A stretch of DNA of 53,512 bases, from positions 235 through 53,746 of the forward strand of contig QAXH01004159.1 of the NCBI GenBank assembly GCA_004335635.1, given 5' to 3'. Numbering within the stretch: the first letter of the stretch is position 1; each line of letters starts with the position of its first letter. Origin of the DNA: Chloromonas sp. AAM2. Taxonomy: Eukaryota > Chlorophyta > Chlorophyceae > Chlamydomonadales > Chlamydomonadaceae. A program made the position numbers and the translations under genes. Positions 13,101 through 24,307 of this stretch are shown piece by piece. Below the pieces are notes generated by a model. That model searched no databases, was not told the DNA's origin, and saw only the letters and a list, made by a program, of their open reading frames with translations.

Positions 13101-13214
13101 ATGTGCGCCCATGCAAGCATGCCCACGCACCATCTCGAAGACTGTCACGCGATGGCCCTCGCGCAGAAGCTCGCGCGCTGCTGCCATGCCCGCAGCGCCA
13201 CCACCAATTACCGC
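7139..13214 (-). CDS. Flavin-containing monooxygenase (N-terminal exon not located)
   Basis: Visible exons: 13214-13131, 12863-12769, 12136-12103, 11780-11508, 11268-10991, 10305-10218, 10041-9998, 9812-9702, 9252-9101, 8825-8723, 8312-8166, 7757-7648, 7284-7139, encoding 554 residues. The FAD Rossmann motif is VIGGGAAGMAAARELL, followed by LGGTWVYD. The FMO block is FDALVVANGHYTEP, then HSHNYREPEPF. The NADPH Rossmann motif is VVLVVGASNSGED, and DAVIYATGYLYSFPFL is the conserved late motif. The enzyme should use FAD and NADPH to oxygenate a soft nucleophile (N or S) or an organic acid; the substrate cannot be read. The frame before 13214 has a stop close upstream, so the start Met must lie in an unseen upstream exon in 13215-13832. 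One intron (8722-8313) uses GC-AG. The intron after exon 2 carries a minisatellite. Confidence 0.9.
9047..9096. repeat. Two 25-bp tandem units
   Basis: The unit GCACCTGGTCAGTACGCTGA plus five bases occurs twice exactly, followed by the start of a third. It lies at the 5' end of an FMO intron, next to the donor at 9100. Confidence 0.9.
9457..9474 (+). repeat. Short dispersed motif, degenerate copy
   Basis: GCCATTTCAGGGACAATT, inside an FMO intron and preceded by an A-rich run ending AAGTTT. Confidence 0.55.
10395..10576. mobile_element. MITE-like inverted pair in an FMO intron
   Basis: GCCAGTTCTGGGACAATT (10409-10426) and its exact reverse complement (10543-10560) face each other about 115 bp apart. 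An A-rich run lies outside the left arm and a T-run outside the right arm. This is the only place in the window where two copies form a compact inverted pair. No ORF is visible. It is either a non-autonomous DNA element or two insertions of one short repeat. Confidence 0.55.
12508..12783. repeat. 40-bp minisatellite carrying a duplicated 5' splice site
   Basis: Six nearly complete 40-bp units and one truncated unit are built on CACCTTCACCATGAGGCTGC followed by ATCACCCACATGCTGCTGTG. On the minus strand each reads CACAGCAGCATGTGGGTGAT and on, which is the last bases of FMO exon 2 (ending at 12769) plus its donor GTGGGT. The array therefore starts inside the exon and fills the beginning of the intron. 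Unit differences are few (C/G in CACSTTC, A/G in CCRTGAG), so expansion looks recent. Confidence 0.95.
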
Positions 13215-13832
13215 CTGCTCGACATCGCAAGGCTCGGGTTGGCATCAGCGCTAGGACTTGCGGTTATGGATTGCGCACAAAGGTTGCTTGTGTGGCCACG
13301 GAACCCACCACTGAATGACTGGCCAATTGATGCGCTTGTGCCTCGGCAGCGCATGTCGTGATGACACGCCTGTGCGTCCGTGCAGTGCCCATGGACATGA
13401 TACGGCAAGCCCTGGAGCTGGCAGGAGTCAAGTAGCTGTGCATGCCACCAGCATCACCAGGAACAATCAGCTTACAGAACAATAACGATGTTGTCGGGGA
13501 ATAACAAATGAATTAGTTGTCAATGAACACCAATGACGTGTGACGTCACTCGTAATATCGTGCGAGTGACTGAAGCCTCAATCTCACAGATCAAGGCTGC
13601 ACTGATCCACCAAGGCCTCTTAGCACTAGTAAGGCACCCTGGTCTGGACGAAGACCACACACGGTATCCTGTGTACACTGGCCACGGAAGCTATATCCAA
13701 CTGGCCTCAGCAACTGGAGGGCCACGCAGGCAGATGATATTTGCGTTGGACATGCTTCATGGTGTGCACTCCCTCCTTGTAAACGGCGGCAAAAGAATAG
13801 TAAGAATGCCAGTATTGTTCCGGTTTTGTTCA
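13215..13832. other. FMO 5' region / Trm11 3' flank
   Basis: The missing first exon(s) and promoter of the FMO gene should lie here, though an upstream gene structure beyond it cannot be excluded. A TTACA (minus-strand TGTAA) at 13472-13476 lies about 357 bp past the Trm11 stop and could be its poly(A) signal. A near-repeat GCTAGTAGAGCTGA occurs just downstream, around 13030-13085, inside the first FMO intron. Confidence 0.4.
13736..13782 (+). repeat. 47-bp dispersed repeat, copy 2
   Basis: Partner of 6871-6917, with 44 of 47 positions identical by eye. It ends with the same CCTTGTAA. Confidence 0.8.
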
Positions 13833-16774
13833 TCACAACTTTTTACCCCTGAATTTCCTCTGGCTTAGCACAGCGTCTGAGTAAATGAGCTTTCCCTTCT
13901 CGTCCCTCTCATATTGCTCGTACACCAGATCATGCAATTGATCTATGCGCATGGTGGGGTCAGGCTTTGCTGCATGGAACGTGGCAGCTGCTGCTGCGTC
14001 ATAGGCTGTATGCTTTTCCATGGTGATGAGCCGCCGACTGTAACGCTTGTGAAGCAACTGCTCCCTGCGGGCAGGAAACAGGAACAACAACAGGAAACGG
14101 ATCAATTCAGGATACCACGCCTTGCTTATGACTAACCGCCACGTCTTTGCAATCCAAACTTGGCAACCTCAACCTCAATTAAATATCAATCTCCACGTCT
14201 GCCAAAAGCCGCGAATGCTGTTGATCAAAGCCTCACTCACGTGTTATACAAGATCTTCAGTGCAGGGTGTGCCGGTAGCTCGGACTCGTCGTACGTTTCT
14301 ATAGTGGCTGGCAAAAAGAACACCAGTCGCCCGCCCACTATGAGCATGCGGGCTGCATAGTCAAGCAGGTCCCGCATGCACTCGCCAAGGCTGTAAGCGC
14401 CTGCAAGCAGTCATGTGCAGAACAGACAAAACGTCCATGTTACGGTCTGAGAAATGGATGCGGATCTTAATGGACATGCAGAATTACAAGCTTAGCAACC
14501 CGCTGTGCTTTGAGGCTGGTTCTGTTGCATCATCTGGCACTCGAGTTCAAGCCAACAATCACTGAATTACTACGTGTACGCCAATGTTGAGAGCCGCATG
14601 CCGAGGCCACAAGCAGCAGCCATGTTTAAATGGCTGTGTCCCCCTACCTGTTCCCATGATGTGTGTTTCCCGGTCATGAATGGCAATGTCGCGTGCCACC
14701 AGCTTTCTGCCGCCCGCCCGCACACCATATGGTGGATCGCCAATGATGCTGTGGAATATCTGCACACCAGCGGACAGGCAGGAAGATGCATCTCGGACAA
14801 AAAACACACGAATGACCGGCAGCAGGGATGTGCCTGATGAGGCAGTTTGGCATAGCTGTCACTGCCAGCTCTGATTGTGCGTGGGCTTGCACACACACTG
14901 CATGCGCAGCATGCATCATGAAATAGCCATGCAGGACCAGGGATGCTTCTTTGACATGATGTCATCCCTACCTACATCCTATGTGATTTGCATGTGGCCC
15001 TCGGTACATTCCCCTATGCGCATGGCAAGGCACACCCACAGCCAAATGGTCAAGATGCATCCCTCCTAACCGCCCCATGCACCCACCCCTTCTAACCCTT
15101 GCCTCCAGCAGGGGGTGTGCATGTCCGCGGCCACCAGCCCCAGCAGGCGCCCGGGCATGCCGTAGTGCCGGAAGTTGGTGTAGATGTCCAGCGGTTGACC
15201 CGAGCCATCCACCTTACCCTGTGGAAACATAGGCGAGACAATACATGCAGCGGCGTTCAGCTCGCACAGGCCAGGCAACATCCGCAGCCGGGTTCATTTG
15301 ACACACGATACGCCCAGCTGTGGTATGGGCAGCACAAAGGATTGACGGGCCACCTGCACATGACCCAGCCAATGCACCTCTGCATCGCACCTCCCATGTC
15401 CAACTGTTGCTTACCATCTTGACTACCCGTATGTCTATGTCGGTGCCCATGACATACGCGCCATGGTGCGCCGCTGCCACCGCAATGCTGCCGGTGCCAA
15501 TGTAAGGGTCGCACACCAGGTGCCCCCGTTGTACCTGCAGCAAAACAACAGGCATACACAAAACACACACCCGCTATGAACATACGTATACACCATGAAT
15601 ACAGTGGCAGGACTACGCGCTATGCTGTGATAGTACTGTGCCTGCAGCCGAACGGCAGCCACACACGCTGCAAACACGTACAGTGACCATGCTGTGGGGG
15701 CGCTCCTGAGATGCTCTGTGTCAGCACCACCATGCAGCTTATCATGCAAGGTCTTGCAGCCATAGCAGCAGCCAAGGCACAGGTTGCAGGTTGTAGTCAG
15801 CTTTAGGCTCACAAGCTCAAATGCTCAGGCTTTGTATCGCCATGATGCAGAGGTGGAGGTGTGGGGTAAGGTTAACCCCTCTAACACAGTCTGCTGAGCC
15901 AGAGCCAGGTGCCTGCATCAGAGTGCCACTGCCATCTGCCCACTACCTGCGCCTGGTTGCACATGATGAATGCCATCTCCGGGTCCATGCTGGTGGGTCC
16001 TATGTACGGCCGGGCGGGCAGGTTGTAGTGCAGCACCGCGGAGTGACTGTAGGCAGCCACCTGACGACCAAAGTATAGCCGGAATGGCAACTGCATGGCG
16101 GGCAAGGCAAGGACAACAAACAGTGTGCTTGCACGTCGAGGTTGACCCTAGTCGCAGACGCGACGGCAGCGGCACGGAGCCAGCCGCGGAGACAGCCAGG
16201 GTGGCCAAACCAGTGACAGCAGCGCTGGCCGCTAAAGCCGGTGGCAGGAGTCTCTTTGGCTGCTGCTGGTTCTGCTGCTGTTGGAACTTGCGCCTGCATT
16301 ATGTCACCTACCGTTCCTGCATCACCCAGGCCGTTGACACCGTTGTTGTCCACCACTTGTAGCCGGAACACCACATCCGGCTGCTTGAGGTTGACTTTGC
16401 CCTGCGCAGAGCGTTGTGCTGGTGTTGACAGACCATGCGCGTCCTACAGCCCAGTCCTGTCAGCAGGCAGGTACTGCTGCAGGCCGAGCCCGCTAGCAGT
16501 GGGGCCATGTCCTGCTTGCTTTTGACCTCTAGAAGCGCACAAGGCTGAGGGTGCTCTGCAGCGCCACCCAGCCCTCACGTCACACATTCAGCCCTTGAGC
16601 GACAACTAGCCCTTGCTTTTGACCTCAAGCGGCCCACTGAAGTGAGTGTGCTTCCAGTGTCGCTCTGCCACACATCTTACAAATCACATCAACTACAATC
16701 TTACCAACACTTACCAATTATGTGACCTACGTAAGCTGCGTTTGTTACACGTGCGTGCGTGCGTGCGTGCGTGC

Positions 16775-16806
<32 letters not shown>

Positions 16807-17848
16807 CTCACCTTGAAGTCCACGTACATAAGCCTGTGCATGTAGTCCAGCTGGGTGGCCATGTCAAGCGCCTTGCCATGCATGCACACGTTGATCTGTG
16901 CAATGAGCAACACGCCAAGGACTTTAGAAACGTTGCCAGTCTGCCTGTCAGTTGCAGAATATGTGTCTATAACGAAAGAGAAGTGCATATAACAACTCCC
17001 TGTCATGCGCCTAGTGGGGGCCTGCCAGCCGCCATAAGTAGGAAGTTCCACCGCCGTGCAGCACTTGTCTACATGCTGTCCTGACCCCCACCCCTGGTGC
17101 CTTCCCACCTTGAAGGATAGGTTTTCTGCTATCCAGGGCGCCTTTAAGTGGTCCGGGTATGCCCTGATGGCTGCCTCCAGCTCCTCCCAGCTGCCACCCT
17201 CTCCCCAAAGCTCGTACAGACCCTGGGATGAGACGAATGCGTACCATGGCCACGTTTAGTGACGCTGTGATATGATGATTGAGCTATGCAATCAGGAGTG
17301 TAATTAAATGCTCCAGCAAGGCCCGGGTTTTGCAGACAAATACCAACAAGATACGGCACTTAATAAAGTTGTAGCCGTGGCAGTAGTCCTAAAATCATGA
17401 CTGAATCAGTGCCTTTAAGTTGCACAGCTCAGCCTTGTACTGATTACCACTGATTACGTGAGTGACAACCAGAATTTGACATCCGAGAGCAGCTGTGTGA
17501 CCAATGTACACTGTGGTCAACGCACTGTCTACGCCTCAGAAGTCAAAATGAGTGCAGTCTGTGGCATTCCGTGCCCACCTTCGTGAGCATGCTTCTGGAA
17601 GCCACCTTCTGCGCCACTTCATCCGATGGCAGGGCCACGGCCCAGAAGGGATGCAGCTCAGGCACTGTGCTGGTAGGCATGCGCCAGGTAATGGCGTGCG
17701 CTGGGCACCCAGCCATGCCTGCCAGCGCCTCGAGCTCGGCAGTCCTAAAGTTCAAGTACTTGTGAGCGAAATGGCACAGGTACCATTTAAGCCCGGGCGC
17801 AAGCGGTGCTTGTGACTCGGGATCGTCGTACGCAAGAACCCTAGACAT
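13833..17848 (-). CDS. TRM11: tRNA (guanine10-N2)-methyltransferase catalytic subunit, Trm11/TRMT11
   Basis: Exons: 17848-17579, 17222-17109, 16895-16812, 16401-16312, 16090-15947, 15534-15415, 15218-15087, 14759-14648, 14400-14241, 14064-13833; 485 residues. The N-terminus (WYLCHFAHKYLNFRTAELEA) matches the Trm11 start before the THUMP region. The SAM-binding motif is DPYIGTGSIAVAAAHHGAYV followed by GTDID. The catalytic motif is IIGDPPYGVR. The C-terminus keeps RRLITMEK. In yeast and animals the enzyme, activated by Trm112, makes N2-methylguanosine at tRNA position 10 in the cytosol. The start MSRVLAYDD was chosen because it opens the family-like region; an upstream in-frame Met exists. It shares a short intergenic region with AAR2. 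Exon 7's end (GGG/GTGGGT) is the least certain junction. Confidence 0.93.
16751..16800. repeat. Compound microsatellite (GTGC)n(GT)n
   Basis: An uninterrupted run of GCGT units passes into GT units, inside the Trm11 intron just downstream of the donor of exon 3 at 16812. Confidence 0.98.
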
Positions 17849-18101
17849 TATGGCGGCCGCGCGACCGCCGGGCCCGACACTGCCTTCCCCGGCAACAAGC
17901 GAAGAGCGCGTCAGGAGGAAGCTGTGGACATGTTGGATTGCATCAGACATTAGAGCGTGGCAGCAAATGGACGTATGTGGCATGTAAAAAGTGTGAGGTG
18001 TATGGAGTGGGAGTGAGGCCCGGCACCTCATGAGCGTACGTTGAAGCTCAAACTAAAGTAGTGTCGTTGTCCCTGAGTATAAACACCTCAGACGTGCCAT
18101 C
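17849..18101. promoter_or_regulatory. Divergent promoter region Trm11 / AAR2
   Basis: Only 253 bp separate the two start codons, which point away from each other. Both untranslated leaders and both promoters must fit here. I see no clear TATA box. Confidence 0.6.
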
Positions 18102-20875
18102 ATGCAAGCAGATCCCCCTTATACAGTAAATGTCGATCCTCAGTTTGCTCAAGAGCTGGCAGCCCAAGGGGCCTCTCTGCTGGTTCTAGATCTTCCACCC
18201 GGCACTCTCCTGGGCATCAACCACTACACCTTCGCCACCGGCCCCAAATTCAAGGGCGTGAAGATGCTGCCACCAGGTGTTTACTCGAGGCACGCTGAAG
18301 GAACCTCTTCTAGTCAACATCACTGACAGATCGCAGCCTTGCGATGCCCATGCCTGACATAGCAATCAACCTGATCTTCGGTATTTGTACAGAGTACATG
18401 CCCCCTCAAAGCATTCTTGACGTGATCTATGCGCGCATCAGGTGCACACTTCATCACCTACCGAGCCGTTTCTGCTGAATCTGGCGCCTCCCCTGTCACT
18501 GGCTTCTTCCTGCACCTCCAGCCCCGTCAGGTGGTAGTCAGACGGTGGAATCCAGCCACTGAAACTCTGATGTGTTTAGAAGAGGAAGAAGCAGGGCGGT
18601 ACACAACAGGGGTCAAGCGGTACGATTTTGATGCTGGCATGGCACCGTACAACCTGCCAGCCCACGCAGCATGGTCACACATCAGTGACCGCATCACACC
18701 TGAATTGGTACATCGGCTATCGCCGGCATCTGGTGACATGAGCATCATAGCGGAGGCATCAGAGTTGGAGCTAGTTGAACCCAGGACGCAGGCAGAGCGG
18801 CAATTGATGAAACATCTGACTGAAGGCCGAGTCCGCCAACAGCAGAGGCAGCAGGACCAGCAGCAAGAGCAGCAGCAGGACCAGCAGCAGCAGCAGCAGG
18901 AGCAGCAGCAGGAGCAAAGGCAGGGGCCCACTCTCCAAGCGGCAAACTTGTCGGGCCAGGGCCAGAGCCATGTGGCTCAGCAGCCCGCAGCAGCGGCTGC
19001 CTTGCAGCCTGTGGATGTAGAAATGCAGGGGCCTGGGGAACCAATGGCAGCAACAAATACACGACCCGGTAAGGCAGAAGCAACCTGAGTGTCTGCACCA
19101 GCTTTGTCTCCATCATCTGAACTAACACACCCAATTCGGGCATGCTCTTGGGGTCATCTTGCCACATGTAAATTCACGCCCTGACCAAAACTTACTAACA
19201 ATGCGGCCCTGTGTCCTGTATTGCTGCATGCAGGTGACGAAGGTATGCATGTTGAAGACAGCCCTGCACAGACTCAGGCCCCAGCCAAGCAGCCAGCCCC
19301 CTCAACCCTGGGCCGCTGCTCCTACACACACATGCCCCGCATGGTCAAGCATGCGGGCGCCACGCCTGCCGAGCTGACTGCGCTCAACATGGACAAGTCA
19401 AGGCTGTTGCAACAGGTACGCGTGTCTACAGTGCAACCGTGCTCACATGTACTTGATCAATCATGTCTGTCTACGTTCTGAGTGCCACCCTGCTTCAGCA
19501 CTTGCATACTCATGTCGTGTGTCAAGCACGTGACACAGGCATACAGCAGCTGAATAGTCCTGCAACGGACCTGTCACACCTTCCCAGCCCCATGGAACCA
19601 CGACCTGTTGTGTCTGTGGACTCACTTTGGGCATGTGGTTGAACCCCTTCTGGTCTGGCCCATCAAAATCAAAGCTGTTCTGGCTTGCCTGGGGCATTAC
19701 ATTAGCCTTTTGAGTGCTGATGGTAGCTGACTCCACACGCGACCAACATGGCCTGCTTGCAGGTGCTGGTACAGCAGTATGGCGGTCAGATGGACATGTT
19801 GCTGGGCGAGCTGCAGTTTGCCTTCATCGCCTTTGTGTACGGTCAGACACTTGGCGGGTATGCGCAGTGGAAGGCACTGCTGCTGCTGCTGCTGGGCTGC
19901 GAGGCAGCGGCACTGCACACATCCACGTCACACTATGTCACGGTGGGGCCTGCCTGTCAAGACTGGCAATGTGTGGTAGTTGCGCACACTGATCCAAGCA
20001 AACCGGCGAGCAATCTTGAATAGCATTGCTCATGCTACTGTTGCTCTAAGGCACTTACACTGACATGAGTATGGCACTTATTGGTTCATTGCCTGATTTT
20101 GACGGTCCCTGCCGCACGGCCTTGCTCTCACACATGTGTGTAAGGCAACATGTGAACCCATAGTCACACATTCAATGTGTGCCACACATTGCGATGTTCA
20201 AACCTGCAGTTACTGCACGTGCTACGGCATCAATTGGAGGTTAGTATGGGGGCGGCACCGGGCGCGATGCCTGCTGAGGGTGCTGCTGCACCTTTTGGAG
20301 TGAGCATTGTGGAGGAGCTGCTGCCTGACAGCTTCCTGCGCCACATGCTGGGAAGCTTCTTCAGCATGCTGCAGGTATAGTGTGTTTGTTGTAGTAGTTT
20401 GCGCTTATCAAGCAGCAGGTGTACAAGCACAAGCATGATGGTGGAACACACTAGTTGCTGGACGTGTGATCACAGCATGTGTGGCCAGCAAGGTTGAAGC
20501 ATGGTGGGTGGCATGAGTTGAACGTAGTTGGTTGTCACCACATACCAATGTGCTGCATGGCCGGTGCCACTGCCTTGTGCAGCCTGTGCAGGGCTGTGTG
20601 CACAGCAGGGCTGGTTGCAATTAACCATGCCGACTGTTACCCGCCACATGCACCATATGAGGATGTGGCATACGTTGGTTGTTGGTGTGCAGGAGAATGA
20701 CCGTGAAGTAACACCTGAGCTGGTCGGTGCCGCTGCAGAGCTCAAGCAGCTACTGCGCTTGCGGCTGGGCTGGGAATACGACATGCAACTGCTGGGGGGC
20801 TACTTGCCAGAGTGCAGTGACGACGAGGAGGGGCCGGTGGTGGTGGAGGACCCTGACGACTTGGTTAGGCTCTGA
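18102..20875 (+). CDS. AAR2: AAR2 homologue, U5 snRNP assembly factor
   Basis: Exons: 18102-18276, 18442-19068, 19234-19415, 19763-19942, 20210-20374, 20693-20875; 503 residues, all introns GT-AG. The N-terminal domain shows LLVLDLPPGTLLGINHYTF, then GPKFKGVKMLPPG, the hallmark of AAR2, and HFITYRAVSAESGASPVTGF. The C-terminal helical domain begins ATPAELTALNMDKSRLL and continues LLGELQFAFIAFVYGQ. In yeast AAR2 binds Prp8 and holds U5 snRNP in its precursor state, in cytoplasm and nucleus. A Gln-rich linker separates the two domains. The C-terminus is acidic (SDDEEGPVVVEDPDD). It is divergent from Trm11, so two RNA-maturation genes share one promoter region. Confidence 0.93.
18837..18925 (+). 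repeat. Imperfect CAG tract coding polyglutamine
   Basis: It encodes Q runs broken by R, D and E between the AAR2 domains, reading QQRQQDQQQEQQQDQQQQQQ and on. It is read as Gln on the coding strand, so it is translated. Confidence 0.95.
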
Positions 20876-20962
20876 TCACCCATGCCCTTGGCTGGGAAGT
20901 GTCAAGTGCCCCATGGTATGTTACAGTCCAGCAGCCAGAGAGAGAAAAAGAAAGGACAATGG

Positions 20963-20980
20963 GCCAGTTCTGGGACAATT
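20963..20980 (+). repeat. Short dispersed motif, copy
   Basis: Exact GCCAGTTCTGGGACAATT, preceded by an A/G-rich run, about 90 bp past the AAR2 stop codon and so probably in its 3' untranslated region. Confidence 0.75.
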
Positions 20981-21400
20981 CCGTCTGGCATGAAAATTTC
21001 AATCCCAGCTAGACAGAGAATCCAACCAGCATTTAGAAGGGATTCCGGCCCTTTAAGACGGCCGCAGTCACCCCTAGGGACGCTATCCTTGCCAATGCCA
21101 TAGTTTGAACAAAGCCAGGGCCATCACAAAGCTAACTACGCAGCTAGTGTGAAGCCATTTGCACATGTCCCATGCCTTAAGGCGACTCGCCTAACCACAC
21201 AGTGAGTTTGACTTCAGTTGGCATAAATTTCAAACGAAACCAGTTGCCACCTTAGGTCCAGACTTTGTCTCCCGTCCTGTGTTCTTTGCTCTTTGCGCCC
21301 AATGATATCTTTACAAGGACACTAGTGTCTTGCAATTCAAAAATGAATTCCAATAACAGGCAACGTGCTCACCTGGGACTGATCCCAGCAATCTGGATTA

Positions 21401-23613
21401 CATGCCCCCCCCAGGGGCCAAGGCTGAGGGTCCTTCGGCCACGAAGGGATTTTGGCCTTGCGTTTTGGACATCATTGGTCGCTCACAGACTGGGCTTGGC
21501 TCTGACGCTTGAACTGCATGCTGCGGCCTGGACTTTGTGTGGGCCATGGGNNNNNNNGCATCGGTGAACATGTCTGCTCACTATGTCGTTGATTTTGTTC
21601 TCCTTGTAGTAGACAACATAGCATGCAAATGCATTCTTAGAAGTCACTTTGGCATCTGGGATTCGCGGGTGCACTCCATCATAAACAATTTACTTATGCT
21701 GTCTCGCTCAATCAGGTTGTTGGTATGCTGAGTGACCTCCTCTGGCTCCATCATATGGCTGTGTGTACGCATCTAGCAACAAGCGCATCAAACATGCCCT
21801 TTACTTGGTGAAGTCTGCCTCTATGTTAGGATTAATCAAATGTACATTATATGCTGCCATGTCTGCCAGCTGTGAGTGAGAGCTCGAGCTTGTTGAGCTT
21901 GAGCATACACTGAGTCATCGACAAACCTTGATTCAGAAGGAATACACCTCGCACGATTAGCTACACCACCATCTACATCTTCTAGCTGAGGAATTCGGTC
22001 GCACACAATGTGTGGAGATTCATTAAAGGTGAACAGCTGTGTTGCCACCATAGTTGTGACGGGCTGTTTGATCATCCCCACCTGTCAGGCCTTTTAAGTA
22101 TAGTACGTTGAGCTTCTGCTTGTGACTAGGTTCCAAAAAGAAGATGATGCTCTTGCCTTTGATGCCTATTAGCTACCTCATTGTACTGATCGGGACTGGT
22201 CTGTGTCCAGTATACAGCATTCCGTTGTGACACCTAGTAAACAAACATCCAAAGGTCCAATCTAGTAAGACTTGCTACTGGTTGGCGAGTAGTAGGTAGT
22301 TTCTAATTCGGTAGTTACCTTTGTAACTCAGTAGTTGCTTTAAAATTCATTAACAATTGCTGCTGGTTAGTGAGATAGACTGAGTAAGTACTGCAGAAAC
22401 TCAGTGATTACTTATATAGTTAGATAGTCACTGCCAGTGTTAGATATATACAGTACTGTACTGTAATCTTCAGTAATAAATGATCGTGCATCACCTGTTT
22501 TTCAATCCAGGTAAGTAACACAGTTTACTTTAAAAGCGCTGATTCTCAGTAGTTACCGCTGGCTTTAGAGTAGCTACTGAGTGAAACGCTCGTCTGAGTG
22601 TGGGCAGTATGCTAGCATTGGTTGCACCACACATGCTGAACTAAAGACTGCCTACTTCACCCAGCACATGCACAGTAAAACCAGCCGTCAGTCACGGCGA
22701 TTTGGTGGCCTTGGAGCACCTGTCTTGTACTGTGGCAGGCAAGGGCCCGCAGCGTAACTGCAACATGTAGAGCCACAGCAGCAGACAGCTAACATGCAAA
22801 CACCTGACAAAGCGAGTTTCCTTGATAGACAGGATAAGCGAGTTTCCTTATCCAAAGTCAGCATTACTGGCCAGTTGTCCAAAGCCATCATTGTCCACCA
22901 GAGATCGAGCTTCCTGATCAACCAAGGCCAGCATCAGAAAGAGCTTCCCGATCAACCAAAGTCAGCATCAGCAACCACTTTGGCAATGCAGGAAGGTGCG
23001 ACACCACACACATCAAACAACAATGGCCCTACTACTCAACTACCATCAGGCCAGCATAAGGTCCGTCAGCACACACTGTACAGCCAGCGAGCTTGAATGA
23101 TGACATCGGCCAACTTGCTTTCAGCACAACACTGTGCAGTGTGCTATGAAACATGTAAATGAGCAGCCGCCACACCAGCACGTCTGCAATGCACGTCAGC
23201 ATGCTTCATGCCAACACTGTCCACCATGTGGTAATAGCAGTATGAATGCCCTGCTACATGAGCAACATGGCGGTGCTCTGCCTGCCAGCACCTCAGTCAC
23301 CACAGGAATTATGCAAGATGCATGCCTACATGTTGTATGACACGCACATTCATGTCTCATGGCGTCATGAGCTCTGTGGACTCTGGCAGATTGTAGCATC
23401 ACACAAGAGAGAACAAGATCAACGACATAGTGAGCAGATATGTTCACCGATGCACCGCTGGACCCATGGCCCACACAAAGTCCAGGCCGCAGCATGCAGT
23501 TCAAGCGTCAGAGCCAAGCCCAGTCTGTGAGCGACCAACGATGTCCAAAACGCAAGGCCGAAGTCCCTTCGTGGCCGAAGGACCCTCAGCCTTGCCCCCT
23601 GGGGGTGACATGC
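21401..23613. mobile_element. Inverted pair of decayed Copia-like fragments
   Basis: Arms 21401-21606 and 23406-23613 are roughly 200 bp each, inverted and closely similar. Both include a palindromic CCTTCGGCCACGAAGG segment. In the right arm one frame reads ADMFTDAPL and other frames give HTKSRPQ and QFKRQSQAQ. This resembles the ADMFTKALP end of Copia RNase H after frameshifts, so a Copia origin is inference. The 1.8-kb interior has no intact ORF and no transposase I recognise. Confidence 0.5.
21551..21557. other. Assembly gap (7 N)
   Basis: Seven N bases interrupt the left arm. In the right arm about nine bases (TCCAGCGGT) occupy the corresponding place. Confidence 0.99.
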
Positions 23614-24307
23614 CACATAGTACATCTCACCGTTGGGCTGACCAGCTGAGGTGAGGAGTTGAGAGACATTGCCTGAGCACGGCCCAACCCACGGTGGCTG
23701 GATCCTTTCATGTAAGCCTGATTCAGCCTTGATGCGATACCTTGTTTTAAACCATGTACGATGGCAGGCCAGTGCCAAATCGTGTGCCTGGACGCTCCAT
23801 GTGACAGCTCCAATGTGACAGCTCCTTGTTGAGAGGGCTTTCTTGCATGGTCAGGGACTCCGAGACGCAAATTCACAGCCATTCATAGTCCGCTGACGGG
23901 CCTGCCACATGGGTCGCTGTACTGGGCCATGAGACAGGTGGGGAGGCCATGAGACATGTGGGAGGGCACTATGTAGGCACTGCCTGTGGTCCCGACCGGA
24001 AGCACAAACGAGAGTTGAGGTGTTTGACTCGCATGCGTGTTAACTTGCATATTTCGGTCTGTTCGCCACACATGAACTCTGGCCATCAGAAATTCCAACA
24101 TTTTGAACCAACTACGATGGCCTGTGACAAATCGTGTGTACACTGGCGGTTTCAAATCTGGGAGATTTGCAAATAACCACGCCACACGGCTAGTTCAGTT
24201 TAGTGGACTGCGTGCCTCAGCAGCATCGCCATAATAGTCTCGCCATTTCGTAATCTATTGTTTGAAAGGTCTGCTCTTGTCACGGAGTTTTGTTCGCCGG
24301 CTTCGGA

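Larger units (their letters stand above)
20876..24307. other. Gene-poor repeat region between AAR2 and the large solenoid gene
   Basis: Only decayed element sequence is seen. About 22240-22600 is AT-rich with degenerate GTAGTTACT/ACTCAGT repeats. Around 22910-22975 a roughly 34-bp unit (GAGCTTCCTGATCAACCAAG, ending CAGCATCAG) occurs twice. No intact gene is visible. Confidence 0.6.

Noticed and set aside
15087..15106. A second GC-AG intron in Trm11 (AG/GCAAGG after CW)
   Set aside because: It would leave the wrong phase for the DPPY exon; the GTGGGT donor at 15086 keeps the frame.
18527..18931. Cys-rich minus-strand ORF opposite the polyQ tract
   Set aside because: CAG repeats read in reverse give Cys/Ser or Leu runs; it is a shadow of AAR2 exon 2.
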